Shown: positions 16,064 to 24,038 of the stretch, piece after piece
Numbering within the stretch: the stretch's first letter is position 1
Layout of the letters: each line of letters begins with the position of its first letter
NCBI RefSeq assembly: GCF_001005725.1
Contig: NZ_LBIC01000006.1
Span: 62,001-126,000 of the forward strand
DNA from: Sphingobium chungbukense
GTDB lineage: Bacteria; Pseudomonadota; Alphaproteobacteria; Sphingomonadales; Sphingomonadaceae
Reading direction: 5' to 3'
DNA length: 64,000 bases
Translations under genes and position numbers: made by a program
The notes under the pieces: model-generated
Seen by the model: only the letters and a program-made list of their open reading frames with translations
What the model was told of the DNA's origin: nothing
The model's database searches: none

Positions 16064-16752
16064 GGCTGGTCCTCCTGTTGCCGGACGGGCTGGTCGTGGA
16101 AATGGCCGACTTGACGGATGATCTCGCCAAGCAGGCAGTGACGCAGGGACAGAGTGAAGGCGAACGCCCCTTCCCCCATGTCCTCATGATCGATGCTGAG
16201 AACGCCCGGGGCGATCCAGCGCGGCAGGCGCAATCGCAGCCGGCCGACGCAGAAGAAATAATGATGGCTGCAAAAACGGATACCGGTTTCGCTTGCCGCG
16301 ACGGTCAGCGCGATACCGAATCCGGCGCCCAGATATTCCTCCAGACCGGTGGGGCCGGCGAACCGCTTGGCGCTGTGGATCACCTGGGGAAAGCCGCGCG
16401 GCCGGGCGTACATACGGGTCCAGACCTGCCCACCGCTGGCCCCATCCTCCGTCACCGTGACGACCGCCGCCATGCCGCCATCCCGGCCGAGCGGCAGCGG
16501 CGATCCGATCAGCCGACACGCCTGCGCCAGCAACCAGCCGAGAGGCCGCATCCGGCATGTCATCACCTGCCCCGCATAGCTCACCGATCCCCCGGGCAAC
16601 AGACGCTTGGCGAACCGCGCCCGCACCGCCTGCGGCAGACTGTTCCATGCCTCCGCGCCAAGCAGCGCGCGGAAGCGCATATCTGGTATCTGATCGGCGC
16701 GCGGTCGGGGAAGGCCGTCGTCACCTATGCTCCGGATCGCTGCGCGCGCCAT
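16060..16752 (-). CDS. DUF4166 domain protein
   Basis: Start chosen at ATG 16752 because GGAGGAAGGG lies just upstream; a TTG at 16767 would place the start inside that site. The 230-residue product matches the DUF4166 family: FRALLGAEAWNSLPQAVRAR, SYAGQVMTCRMRPLGW, VWTRMYARPRGFPQVIHSAK and EEYLGAGFGIAL, with two C-terminal beta-rich blocks. In other bacteria DUF4166 often occurs next to or fused with SDR-type oxidoreductases, as here. A near-exact copy of the regulator's operator lies 26 bases upstream of its start codon. Biochemical function is unknown. Confidence 0.75.
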   Translation of the reverse strand: MARAAIRSIGDDGLPRPRADQIPDMRFRALLGAEAWNSLPQAVRARFAKRLLPGGSVSYAGQVMTCRMRPLGWLLAQACRLIGSPLPLGRDGGMAAVVTVTEDGASGGQVWTRMYARPRGFPQVIHSAKRFAGPTGLEEYLGAGFGIALTVAASETGIRFCSHHYFFCVGRLRLRLPRWIAPGVLSIDHEDMGEGAFAFTLSLRHCLLGEIIRQVGHFHDQPVRQQEDQP

Positions 16753-16778
16753 CTTCCCTTCCTCCAATATATTCGGTT

Positions 16779-16798
16779 ATTTCTGTATAAAGAGAAAT
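16779..16798. promoter_or_regulatory. Second copy of the GbsR/MarR operator, upstream of the DUF4166 gene
   Basis: ATTTCTGTATAAAGAGAAAT has the same 8-4-8 geometry as the core of the palindrome at 17384-17403 (ATTTCTGTCATGACAGAAAT); the two 8-base arms differ at one position. It lies 26 bases upstream of the ATG at 16752. Confidence 0.65.
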
Positions 16799-16815
16799 TG
16801 TGGAATGAAGAAAAG

Positions 16816-17394
16816 CTATTCAGCTCCCTTCTTGCTCCCCTTACCGCTGACGAACTTGAGTAGGCCCACGACCTTCGATCCCATGCGGATCAGTGTCATG
16901 ATCTGGGCCGGCGGGACGTTCAGCATCTGCTGATACCAGCTTTCGACAATATTCATGAAGTCGTGCATCGAATGGAGGCGCTGGCGAACGGCGGAGCTGA
17001 TCCGGGGATCGTCGGCATGCGCCATGGCGGCGCGGATCGCAGCCACCATGGGATCGATCTCTCGCTCCTTGCGGCCCTGCGCGACCTTGGTCGCCATCTG
17101 CCATAAATCGGTTTCCGCCTCATAATGATCGCGCCGATCCCCCAGCACCGGCACCCTCCAGGCCAACTTCCACGCGAGCAACTCGCGCAGACTGTTCGAC
17201 ACGTTGGAGCGTGCCATGCCGAGCTTGTCGGCGATATCCTCCGCCGTGAGCGGCCGATCTGACAGGAAAAGCAAGGCATGGATCTGCGCCACCGAACGGT
17301 TGACACCCCATTGCCCGCCCATGTCGCCCCAACGCAGAACGAATTGCTCCACAGCGGGAGGAAGGCTTTGCGATTCGTTAGATATTTCTGTCAT
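16816..17394 (-). CDS. GbsR/MarR family transcriptional regulator
   Basis: The protein has 192 residues. It matches the GbsR-like MarR subfamily: VEQFVLRWGDMGGQWGVNRS, AQIHALLFLSDRPLTAEDIA and the winged-helix core DKLGMARSNVSNSLRELLAW, followed by GDRRDHYEAETDLWQMATKV. The C-terminal half is helical with a basic end (SGKGSKKGAE). Codons 1 to 6 lie inside a 36-base perfect palindrome, so the gene almost certainly autoregulates, and a near-copy of the operator precedes the next gene. It therefore probably controls the four-gene run down to 13677. The inducer is unknown; GbsR itself senses choline in Bacillus. Confidence 0.88.
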   Translation of the reverse strand: MTEISNESQSLPPAVEQFVLRWGDMGGQWGVNRSVAQIHALLFLSDRPLTAEDIADKLGMARSNVSNSLRELLAWKLAWRVPVLGDRRDHYEAETDLWQMATKVAQGRKEREIDPMVAAIRAAMAHADDPRISSAVRQRLHSMHDFMNIVESWYQQMLNVPPAQIMTLIRMGSKVVGLLKFVSGKGSKKGAE

Positions 17395-17411
17395 GACAGA
17401 AATATCTAACG
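17376..17411. promoter_or_regulatory. 36-base perfect palindrome, autoregulatory operator of the GbsR/MarR regulator
   Basis: Bases 17376-17393 are the exact reverse complement of 17394-17411. The core is ATTTCTGTCATGACAGAAAT at 17384-17403. The regulator's start codon occupies 17392-17394 at the centre, so the first codons are part of the operator. Perfect symmetry over 36 bases is far beyond chance. Confidence 0.8.
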
Positions 17412-17455
17412 GGCATGGAGTAATGTCAATCGGAGATCACAATGGCTGAGCGGCG

Positions 17456-17809
17456 CTAATGCACGATCTTTTCGAGCGTGGGGATCAAGGCCCGGACCAT
17501 TTCCATTCTCGGAACGACAGGCGCTTGGGGGTGTGCATTGACGACCGATCCACCGCAGGCACCTGAGCAGAACAGGAATGGAATATCATATTGCTCCAAG
17601 TCATCCGCCAACAGAGCGACATCCCCGTCGTGTAGATGGATGTCGAGTATGGCGGCCCAGGGAAAATGCATGGCAACCGCCGCGACGGCATCGCTAAGGC
17701 TGCTATATGGTCCATCCACCGCATAATGCGCATCTTCGAGCATGTCGGTGATGAGCGCGCCCAGGGCGGCGTCATCTTCAACCAGCAATATGGTGGGTTG
17801 CCCTGGCAT
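17456..17809 (-). CDS. Stand-alone receiver-domain protein with atypical active site
   Basis: The protein has 117 residues from ATG 17809, four bases after the upstream stop; a GTG at 17812 is an alternative. It is a single CheY-like domain: TILLVEDDAAL gives the acidic pair, AILDIHLHDGD gives phospho-acceptor Asp57 (numbered from the GTG) and FLFCSG gives the Ser. The conserved Lys of the beta5 strand is not seen; that region reads APVVPRMEM. No output domain is present. It is co-directional with an iron-containing redox enzyme gene and probably cotranscribed. Absence of the Lys suggests altered phosphorylation or signalling. Confidence 0.82.
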   Translation of the reverse strand: MPGQPTILLVEDDAALGALITDMLEDAHYAVDGPYSSLSDAVAAVAMHFPWAAILDIHLHDGDVALLADDLEQYDIPFLFCSGACGGSVVNAHPQAPVVPRMEMVRALIPTLEKIVH

Positions 17810-17812
17810 CAC

Positions 17813-18700
17813 TCAGGCCAGCCCGAAATGGGCGCGGTAGCGGGCGAAGCAACGCTCGCCGCATCGCAGACGGATCAAGGCGCCTTCCGCAATGGCTTTC
17901 GCACGGCGTGAATCCTCGGCCACCAATGGTTTGATGGCTTCGTCGTTCCAGTCGCGGCTATGCTTGATGTCGAGGACGGCATGCAAATCGAAATAGCGCC
18001 GTTGACTCGCCGTCAGCCCGATACGGCGCAGCGCACATGCTGTATGGGCGGACCGGGCCGGCGCCGTCAATTCGATAACGCCAAGTGCGCCGACGCTATG
18101 CCAGGCAAAGAAGCGTGAGCTAGCCATGGCCGTCATTGCGTTGGCGAGCGCGAGGCTTTCCCACACCGTCCGTTCGATACGAATGTCAAGGCCAAGAATA
18201 TCGACGAGTTGGCCGAGCATGGGGCCGTGCATGCCCCGGACATTGCCCCGCCCCATCTCGTCCCAATAATTGCGGGCCAATTCCAATTTCGCTTTATCGG
18301 GCAACTTCACCTGGGTCATCGCCACCAGATCATCGAACCCAGCCTCGCCGGCGGCTTCCTGTCCCAAAAACCAGCGAATATCATTGATCGAGGCTTGGTC
18401 GGCCAGCCAGGGGAACAAACGATCCTGTTGGCCGGGGCCACTGTTTCTCAGTTCTTCGAACCATTCGATAAAGCCGTCGGGGTCCGTAGGAGCCTCAGTC
18501 GCCTCATCCGCGACCTCTCGGCGCAACTCTTCTATGAAGCCATGTTCCAGACGCTGCATACGCCGGTCGGCTTCGAACCTGGCCGCCGTCAATTCATCCG
18601 GGAAGTTCGGCGCCAACCGCTTCCGGTTCCATCTGCTCAGCTCTTCCTGAAAGTCCTGTTGAAGAAACTGCGATTGGAGCGAATTCCATAGAGTGGCCAA
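17813..18700 (-). CDS. Iron-containing redox enzyme family protein (haem-oxygenase-like fold)
   Basis: The protein has 295 residues from a TTG start at 18700, preceded by AAAGGA at good spacing. It resembles the Haem_oxygenas_2/iron-containing redox enzyme family: an all-helical protein with acidic and His-bearing helices (GQEAAGEAGFDDLVAMTQVK, ELARNYWDEMGRGNVRGMHG, QRRYFDLHAVLDIKHSRDWN). Family members include di-iron oxidases acting on amines or fatty acids. A perfect FNR box lies 67-80 bases upstream of its start codon in the divergent promoter region. The receiver-domain gene follows four bases later. Substrate unknown. Confidence 0.75.
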   Translation of the reverse strand: MATLWNSLQSQFLQQDFQEELSRWNRKRLAPNFPDELTAARFEADRRMQRLEHGFIEELRREVADEATEAPTDPDGFIEWFEELRNSGPGQQDRLFPWLADQASINDIRWFLGQEAAGEAGFDDLVAMTQVKLPDKAKLELARNYWDEMGRGNVRGMHGPMLGQLVDILGLDIRIERTVWESLALANAMTAMASSRFFAWHSVGALGVIELTAPARSAHTACALRRIGLTASQRRYFDLHAVLDIKHSRDWNDEAIKPLVAEDSRRAKAIAEGALIRLRCGERCFARYRAHFGLA

Positions 18701-18766
18701 GACGGGTTCCTTTATATGCGTGGCTAAGAAATCCCCGTGAACCGAAAGTCGTTCCGCAAAAACATA

Positions 18767-18780
18767 TTGATCGTGATCAA
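18767..18780. promoter_or_regulatory. Perfect FNR/FixK box in the divergent promoter region
   Basis: TTGATCGTGATCAA is an exact match to TTGAT-N4-ATCAA and is also a complete palindrome. On the plus strand a CATAAT -10 element at 18804-18809 puts transcription start near 18816, so the site is centred at about -42, the class II activator position for the phosphodiesterase operon. It may also affect the minus-strand redox enzyme gene. Confidence 0.7.
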
Positions 18781-18879
18781 GTCTCGGACGTCGGCTCGCT
18801 GTTCATAATAGTGCCACACGATCGAAATCACGATGACCCAATATTGCGGTAGCCGCCCTTCAAATCCGGGGGGAGCACC

Positions 18880-19983
18880 ATGTTCAAGACATTCTTCGCA
18901 TTGCTGTTCGCGCTTTTGGCGGCACTCGCGCCTATCGGTACTGGCCGGATGGGACTGAAGGACCAGGCGGGCGCGGCAGAAACCGCGACGGGCGTACCGG
19001 GAGACAATGTGCTGTCGGTCATGACATATAATATCAAGGGTCTGCCCTGGCCGGTCGCGCTCGACCGGGCCGGCGCGCTGGATCGGATCGGCCAGCGGTT
19101 GGCGGCGATGCGTCGCGCCGCGCAGCAGCCGCACATCGTCCTGATGCAGGAGGTTTTCTCCTCCCAGGCCGCAGAGGTGGCCGCAATGGCCGGTTACCGG
19201 CATGTCATCATGGGTCCCGATACAGCCCTGCGCACAGCCACGACCATGGACGATGCGGACCGGCACTATATCGAGGATGGCCGCTGGGACCGGGGCGAAA
19301 ATATGGGCAAGCCGTTGAACAGCGGTCTCATGATCCTGTCGGATTATCCGGTCCTTGGGATTGATCGGATGGCCTTCCCCGACTTTGCCTGCGCCGGTTT
19401 TGATTGCCTAGCCAACAAAGGCGTGTTGATCGCCCATCTGGACGTCCCTGGTATCGGACGGGTCAGCATCATCAATGCTCATCTGAACGCGCGCTCGGCG
19501 GCCATGGTGCCTGTCGCGCGATCGCAACAAGCCTTTGTACGGCAGGTCGATCTGATGGCACGCTTCGTTGTCCGGCACGTGCCGCGGGGACAAGCCATGA
19601 TCCTGGGCGGCGATATGAATATCGGTGGCGACCTACAACGCCGGACCAGCTTCTTTACCGGCTTCAAGCGATCCGGTTTCTCCTTCGTCACCCCGGCTCT
19701 GGATGGTGCAAGCCAGGCGCTTGCACAAAGCTTGGCGGGCAAGGGTGATATGCAGAGGGACCTGCTTCACGCCGCTCGGCACGGCAAGGATTGGCTGTTC
19801 GCCCGCGACACAAGCGGCGCTGCCATGTCCGTTGCGAGCGCACTGGTGCCCTTCGGCAACGAAGTGGGCGGCGAACCGCTGTCCGATCATTTTGGTTATG
19901 TGATCGATTATGCCCCGCAGGGAAGGCATGAAAGGATCCACCTTGCCGAGCGCGGCGGGACTCGTCAGCCGGGAGCCCTTTGA
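18880..19983 (+). CDS. Secreted endonuclease/exonuclease/phosphatase family phosphodiesterase
   Basis: The protein has 367 residues; ATG 18880 follows a GGGGGAG site. It starts with a signal peptide (FKTFFALLFALLAALAPIG). The EEP fold is marked by its catalytic motifs: VMTYNIKGLPWP (metal-binding Asn), LMQEVF (Glu), SIINAHLNARS, MILGGDMNIGG (Asp/Asn) and a late SDHFGYVIDY (Asp-His). Secreted members include sphingomyelinases and other lipid phosphodiesterases as well as nucleases. It overlaps the following beta-barrel gene by one base (TGATG). A perfect FNR box sits at about -42 from the predicted promoter. Sphingomonads make sphingolipids, so a lipid substrate is possible but unproven. Confidence 0.82.
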   Translation: MFKTFFALLFALLAALAPIGTGRMGLKDQAGAAETATGVPGDNVLSVMTYNIKGLPWPVALDRAGALDRIGQRLAAMRRAAQQPHIVLMQEVFSSQAAEVAAMAGYRHVIMGPDTALRTATTMDDADRHYIEDGRWDRGENMGKPLNSGLMILSDYPVLGIDRMAFPDFACAGFDCLANKGVLIAHLDVPGIGRVSIINAHLNARSAAMVPVARSQQAFVRQVDLMARFVVRHVPRGQAMILGGDMNIGGDLQRRTSFFTGFKRSGFSFVTPALDGASQALAQSLAGKGDMQRDLLHAARHGKDWLFARDTSGAAMSVASALVPFGNEVGGEPLSDHFGYVIDYAPQGRHERIHLAERGGTRQPGAL

Positions 19984-21146
19984 TGCGCGGCCGGTATTGC
20001 GGGCTCGCCGCGCCGCTCCTGTTGCTTGGCGGAACCGCCGAGGCACAGAGCGGCGATATGAACGCTACCTTTTCCCTTAAGCCAGGTCCACTACGCCCCA
20101 TTTCGCGCACCCTGAACGACAGGAACATGCGTTCGCGATTTTACCGACTGGAAAAGGTCCTCGTCGACGATCGATCCCATGAAATGACGATGGTTTTCCG
20201 GCGTAAAAAGCAGCGGTTCAGTGGAGACCGGCTGGGCGGAAGGGATGAACCGGTTTCCACCGATGTCGTACCCCAAAGCCGAATGGTCCTGATGACCTTT
20301 GAAGATCGGATCCCGCTGACGGCGCAGCTGACCGCAAGGGCGGGGTTTCAGGGCATGAAGCTTAGTAATCGCGTCGCCAATGCCACTTCGCTGGACAATG
20401 ATGAGCGCCTTCGCATGCGCGACTGGTTCATGCCACGCGCGACCGTCATCTGGAGCCCTAAGGCGAACGTCGACCTGATGATCGACTATAGGGAAAGCTT
20501 GACCGGCTATGGCGAGACCGGCCGGACCGGGCCGATGGCGATGACGAGGGAGGAATTTCGGGCATGGTCGCGCAATTTCCGGCCCGAACGGCACAGCCGC
20601 CTTCGTTTCGATGCCGAATGGCGACCGTCCACGGACCTCGACCTGGCCGTGACGGCTTTTCAGGGGCGCATCGATAATCGGATGCTGTTTATCGACCGTG
20701 GATATCTGCCGGTCAACGGCGGCTCGGCCAATCTTCAAGGCGCCACCATCAGCATCCGCCATCGCCTGTCGTCACGGTGGCACTGGTCGATGCGCTATGG
20801 TGCGACACAGCTTAACCGGACGGAAGGCGGCCGCGCCACCGAACAGGGTATGACGGTCCAGGCCGGTTGGAGCAGTGGGCCCTGGAGCGCATCGCTGAGC
20901 GGCACCAGAAGCAGCCAAGCTGCGCTGCTACACGAGGCCGCGGGATCGAGGGGGCCGATGCATATCGAAGGCGCGCTGCGGTACGAGATTGCCGGATTTG
21001 ATCGCATGCCGCTCAACGTCTCGCTGCGCTTGACGGATTTAAGTCAACTCGCCGGCGATAAATTGTTGCGCCACGACCTTTCCGGAATTGCCCCTGCGAC
21101 CGATCATGCGCGCGGGCTGATGCTGAATGTCGGCTGCAGCTGGTAG
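19983..21146 (+). CDS. Outer-membrane beta-barrel-like protein
   Basis: The protein has 387 residues from ATG 19983, overlapping the preceding stop (TGATG). It has a signal peptide ending GTAEAQ. The remainder alternates polar and hydrophobic residues in strand-like blocks (MVLMTFEDRIPLTAQLTARA, HWSMRYGATQLNRTEGG, GMTVQAGWSSGPWSASLSGT) and ends in an aromatic residue (NVGCSW), as outer-membrane barrels do. The later blocks resemble the barrel part of TonB receptors, but no plug domain is visible. Exact family not recognised. Context suggests a partner of the secreted phosphodiesterase, for example a channel or anchor. Confidence 0.6.
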   Translation: MRGRYCGLAAPLLLLGGTAEAQSGDMNATFSLKPGPLRPISRTLNDRNMRSRFYRLEKVLVDDRSHEMTMVFRRKKQRFSGDRLGGRDEPVSTDVVPQSRMVLMTFEDRIPLTAQLTARAGFQGMKLSNRVANATSLDNDERLRMRDWFMPRATVIWSPKANVDLMIDYRESLTGYGETGRTGPMAMTREEFRAWSRNFRPERHSRLRFDAEWRPSTDLDLAVTAFQGRIDNRMLFIDRGYLPVNGGSANLQGATISIRHRLSSRWHWSMRYGATQLNRTEGGRATEQGMTVQAGWSSGPWSASLSGTRSSQAALLHEAAGSRGPMHIEGALRYEIAGFDRMPLNVSLRLTDLSQLAGDKLLRHDLSGIAPATDHARGLMLNVGCSW

Positions 21147-21177
21147 AAGCAGCCGGCATTTCGATGGAGGACGATAT

Positions 21178-21978
21178 ATGAAATGGCTTCTGCTCGCCGG
21201 TCTGAGCCTATCCGCGCCCACCCTCGCGCAGGAAGCGGGTTCTCTACCAGTCGCTCCTGTGAGCTTGCGCCTGCCCGCGCCCGAAGCCAATCAGGGCGCC
21301 GCGTCGGATGGCACCTTCGCCTATGCCATCGACAATGACAGGATCGGCAAATATCGCATCGATACCGGCAAGCGCGTAGCGCAGTGGAAGGGCGAGCGAC
21401 GGCTGTTCCCCCACATGAACAGTTGTACCGTAGCCGGGCGGGAACTGGTATGCGCCGCGTCCAACTATCCCGCCGTGCCGCAGACCAGCGCGATCGAGTT
21501 TTTCGACACGACGACATTGCGTCATCTGCGAACGGTCAGCCTGGGCTTCGGCCCCGGATCACTGACGGTGCTTGATCGGCATGACGGCAAATGGTGGGCG
21601 GTATTCGCCAATTATGCCGGCAAGGGTGGAGAGCCGGGGCGCGACACACGCTACACATTGCTGGTTCGCATGGACGACGCCTTCCGCCAGGAAGCGGCCT
21701 GGACCTTTCCGGCAGACGTCTTGGCCCGTTTCGCGCCTTATAGCTGTTCGGGCGCAAGCTGGAGCAAGGATGGCAGGCTGTATGTGACCGGGCATGACCG
21801 TCCGGAAATGTATGAGCTGGCTTTGCCCGAAGCGGGATCGGTCCTGGAACTGCGCCGCACCGTCGGAATTGCGACGCCAGGCCAGGCGATCGATTGGGAC
21901 CCCGTGCGTGGCGGGCGCCTCTGGTCGATCGACCGCGCGAAAAGCGAAATGATCGCAAGCGAAATCCCGCGCGATTAG
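21178..21978 (+). CDS. Secreted beta-propeller-like protein of unknown function
   Basis: Start chosen at ATG 21178 with GATGGAGG upstream; it encodes a 266-residue protein with signal peptide MKWLLLAGLSLSAPTLAQ. The body has repeated propeller-like strands (GAASDGTFAYAIDNDRIGKY, RHLRTVSLGFGPGSLTVLD, GRLYVTGHDRPEMYELALPE, GQAIDWDPVRGGRLWSIDR) reminiscent of quinoprotein or lactonase-like folds. It has Cys pairs around residues 82 and 92. It is the third gene of the phosphodiesterase/barrel operon, 31 bp after the barrel gene. No catalytic motif is recognised; a binding or scaffolding role in the periplasm is a guess. Confidence 0.6.
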   Translation: MKWLLLAGLSLSAPTLAQEAGSLPVAPVSLRLPAPEANQGAASDGTFAYAIDNDRIGKYRIDTGKRVAQWKGERRLFPHMNSCTVAGRELVCAASNYPAVPQTSAIEFFDTTTLRHLRTVSLGFGPGSLTVLDRHDGKWWAVFANYAGKGGEPGRDTRYTLLVRMDDAFRQEAAWTFPADVLARFAPYSCSGASWSKDGRLYVTGHDRPEMYELALPEAGSVLELRRTVGIATPGQAIDWDPVRGGRLWSIDRAKSEMIASEIPRD

Positions 21979-22273
21979 AGTGATTGGCGGCGGGAAAGGA
22001 TCATCGACGGCAGCCAAGCAACCGGGTCCACCCGACAAGATGGATCGCGCCGGGTTCTTCTCCGCCAGTTCGACGACGCAACCAGGCTGTCATGGACCGG
22101 GATTACCAATGCCCTTTCGCCCGGCGGAAAGGACGACTCGCATGAATACATGTCCTCGCGATCGACGTGACGGACTTTCCGTCGTGCCTGGATCGCCCTT
22201 TCCGACCGTCTTGCAGATCTTCGGCTGAGGGAGGTTTACGACGGAAGCACAAGATCCGCTGTTCCGGATTCCG

Positions 22274-23251
22274 GTGCCCACCCAGGGCATTGGACCTGGC
22301 CTCATCTGGGGTCTGGACTTTTCGTCTGATGGCGCAACCAGCCCGGTCGGCGGCTGCGATGCGGAAATGACGGGTCACTTCCGTTGGCTCCACCTCAATC
22401 TGGCGGATCATGGCACAAGGCTGTGGATCGCCGAACATCCGGCCCTTTCGGCCCAGATTCGCGAATTGCTGCTCGCTTCGGAGACGCATCAGCGTGCGCT
22501 GGTGGACGGGGACGGCATCGGTTGCGTGTTGCACGATTTCGAACGCGATTTCGATGTCGCGGACACGCAGAGGATCGGCGCACTGCGGATCGCGCTGGCG
22601 CCTACGCTGATGCTGACGACACGGCTGCACCCGCTGCGGTCCGCCGACATCGCCCGCCATCGGCTGGAACGGGTCAATGTCGCGACCGGCCCGGCGCAGG
22701 CACTGGACCTGCTGGTAAGCGCGATCACCAGCAACATCTCCGACATTGCCCGATCCCTGAGCAATGATGTCCGACAGGCGGAGGACGCCTTTCTGGATGG
22801 GCACCATCCGCCAGCCGCCCGCGATCTCGTTCTGATCCGTCGCCGGCTGGCACAGATACACGGCCTGCTGTCCGGCATGCGCGGCGTGTTCCAGCGGCTG
22901 GAGGAGGATGAGGAATTGCCCGCCCATCTGCGGCCGATCGTGGAGAAGCTGGTGCAGCGACTGCAATCGCTGGATGCCGACATATTGGAAGTACAGGGCC
23001 AGTTGCGGCTGCTGCGCGACGAGGTCGACATTCAGGCCGCGCAAAGGACCAACCAGAATCTCTATATCCTCTCGATCATCACCGCGCTGATGCTTCCCGC
23101 TACGCTGGTGACCGGTATATTCGGCATGAACACCGGCGGCATGCCGCTTGCCCAGGGCGCGCATGGGACGTTGGTGGCCAGCATGATCGCGACGGGTGCT
23201 GCCGGGATCACCTATTGGGTGCTGCGCTGGATGGGCTTCATGCGGCAATAG
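22274..23251 (+). CDS. CorA/ZntB family divalent-metal transporter
   Basis: The protein has 325 residues from GTG 22274. It shows the CorA architecture: a large cytoplasmic N-terminal domain with long helices (ELPAHLRPIVEKLVQRLQSL, DADILEVQGQLRLLRDEVDI) and two C-terminal transmembrane helices with the GMN motif between them (TLVTGIFGMNTGG). The short loop resembles ZntB rather than Mg-type CorA. No Shine-Dalgarno precedes the GTG. In frame upstream, AGGGAGG at 22228-22234 precedes tandem ACG codons at 22238-22243, and the sequence TEAQDPLFRIPVP would extend the protein naturally. The true start may be a mutated ATG or a rare ACG. Ion specificity (zinc, magnesium, cobalt) is not certain. Confidence 0.85.
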   Translation: MPTQGIGPGLIWGLDFSSDGATSPVGGCDAEMTGHFRWLHLNLADHGTRLWIAEHPALSAQIRELLLASETHQRALVDGDGIGCVLHDFERDFDVADTQRIGALRIALAPTLMLTTRLHPLRSADIARHRLERVNVATGPAQALDLLVSAITSNISDIARSLSNDVRQAEDAFLDGHHPPAARDLVLIRRRLAQIHGLLSGMRGVFQRLEEDEELPAHLRPIVEKLVQRLQSLDADILEVQGQLRLLRDEVDIQAAQRTNQNLYILSIITALMLPATLVTGIFGMNTGGMPLAQGAHGTLVASMIATGAAGITYWVLRWMGFMRQ

Positions 23252-23353
23252 CGCGATTCGACGCCTTTTCCGAGACGGATCGGGACGATCACTTCCGCAT
23301 TCCGACCGGTCCGACCAGATAAGGTTCCGAGTAGGAGGCGCCGATCGCCGGCT

Positions 23354-23827
23354 TCAGGCCTCCGCCATGACCATGGCCATTTGAGCAATGGCAGAATTGC
23401 GGAAACGGGGATCGTCGGTCACTTCGGCCCCCACCCAGTCGGGCAGATCGAACCGCTGGTCGACCGAACGCATTTCAACCTCCGCCAATATCAGTCCTTC
23501 CACCGGTCCATCGAACACGTCCACTTCCCAGGTCATTCCATCGTGGACGACGCGATAACGGACCTTCTCGATCACCTCGCTGACGCACAGCCGGTCGAGC
23601 ATGTCCCTGGCATCGGCGAGCGGTATTTCATATTCGAATTCATCCCTAGCCAGCCCCGCACGCGCGCTCTTGACGGCGAGCCAGCCCCTGTCGCCGCAAA
23701 TCCGGACGCGAACGCTCCCATGGCCGTCATGCGCGACATATCCCTGGCGCAAACGACGACCGGCATCGGCGCTGGCGCGCCATGCATCGTCGACGACGAG
23801 AAACTTCCGCTCGATTTCAACTGACAT
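23354..23827 (-). CDS. CYTH domain protein (triphosphate tunnel metalloenzyme)
   Basis: The protein has 157 residues, a single CYTH domain. The hallmark EIERKFLV lies at residues 4-11. Tunnel strands with alternating charged residues follow: RLRQGYV, SVRVRICGDRGWLAVKSA, FEYEIPLADARDML, KVRYRVVHDGMTWEVDVFDG and LILAEVEMRSVDQ. Bacterial members hydrolyse inorganic triphosphate or nucleoside triphosphates using Mg. It stands alone, convergent with the CorA/ZntB gene. The physiological substrate is not known from sequence. Confidence 0.9.
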   Translation of the reverse strand: MSVEIERKFLVVDDAWRASADAGRRLRQGYVAHDGHGSVRVRICGDRGWLAVKSARAGLARDEFEYEIPLADARDMLDRLCVSEVIEKVRYRVVHDGMTWEVDVFDGPVEGLILAEVEMRSVDQRFDLPDWVGAEVTDDPRFRNSAIAQMAMVMAEA

Positions 23828-24038
23828 GGGCGTTCCATCGGGGGATCGCCGTCAGGTGGCGAACTGATCCACGTTAATTTATTCCCGCAATCAATGCGAG
23901 TCCATCCGTCGCACCCGGACGAGCATTCATCCCTCAAAGCCGGTCATGATGGCTTGACGCCCAACATGAGCGCTTTCCATGCGATCGAAATCATCCGACG
24001 GTCACGAAATCGCGGTAAAAGAAAGAGAGCGATCCGGT

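Noticed and set aside
21980..22228. Possible 82-codon gene between the propeller protein and the CorA/ZntB gene
   Set aside because: GTG start without ribosome site, no signal peptide or domain, proline-rich random-like composition.
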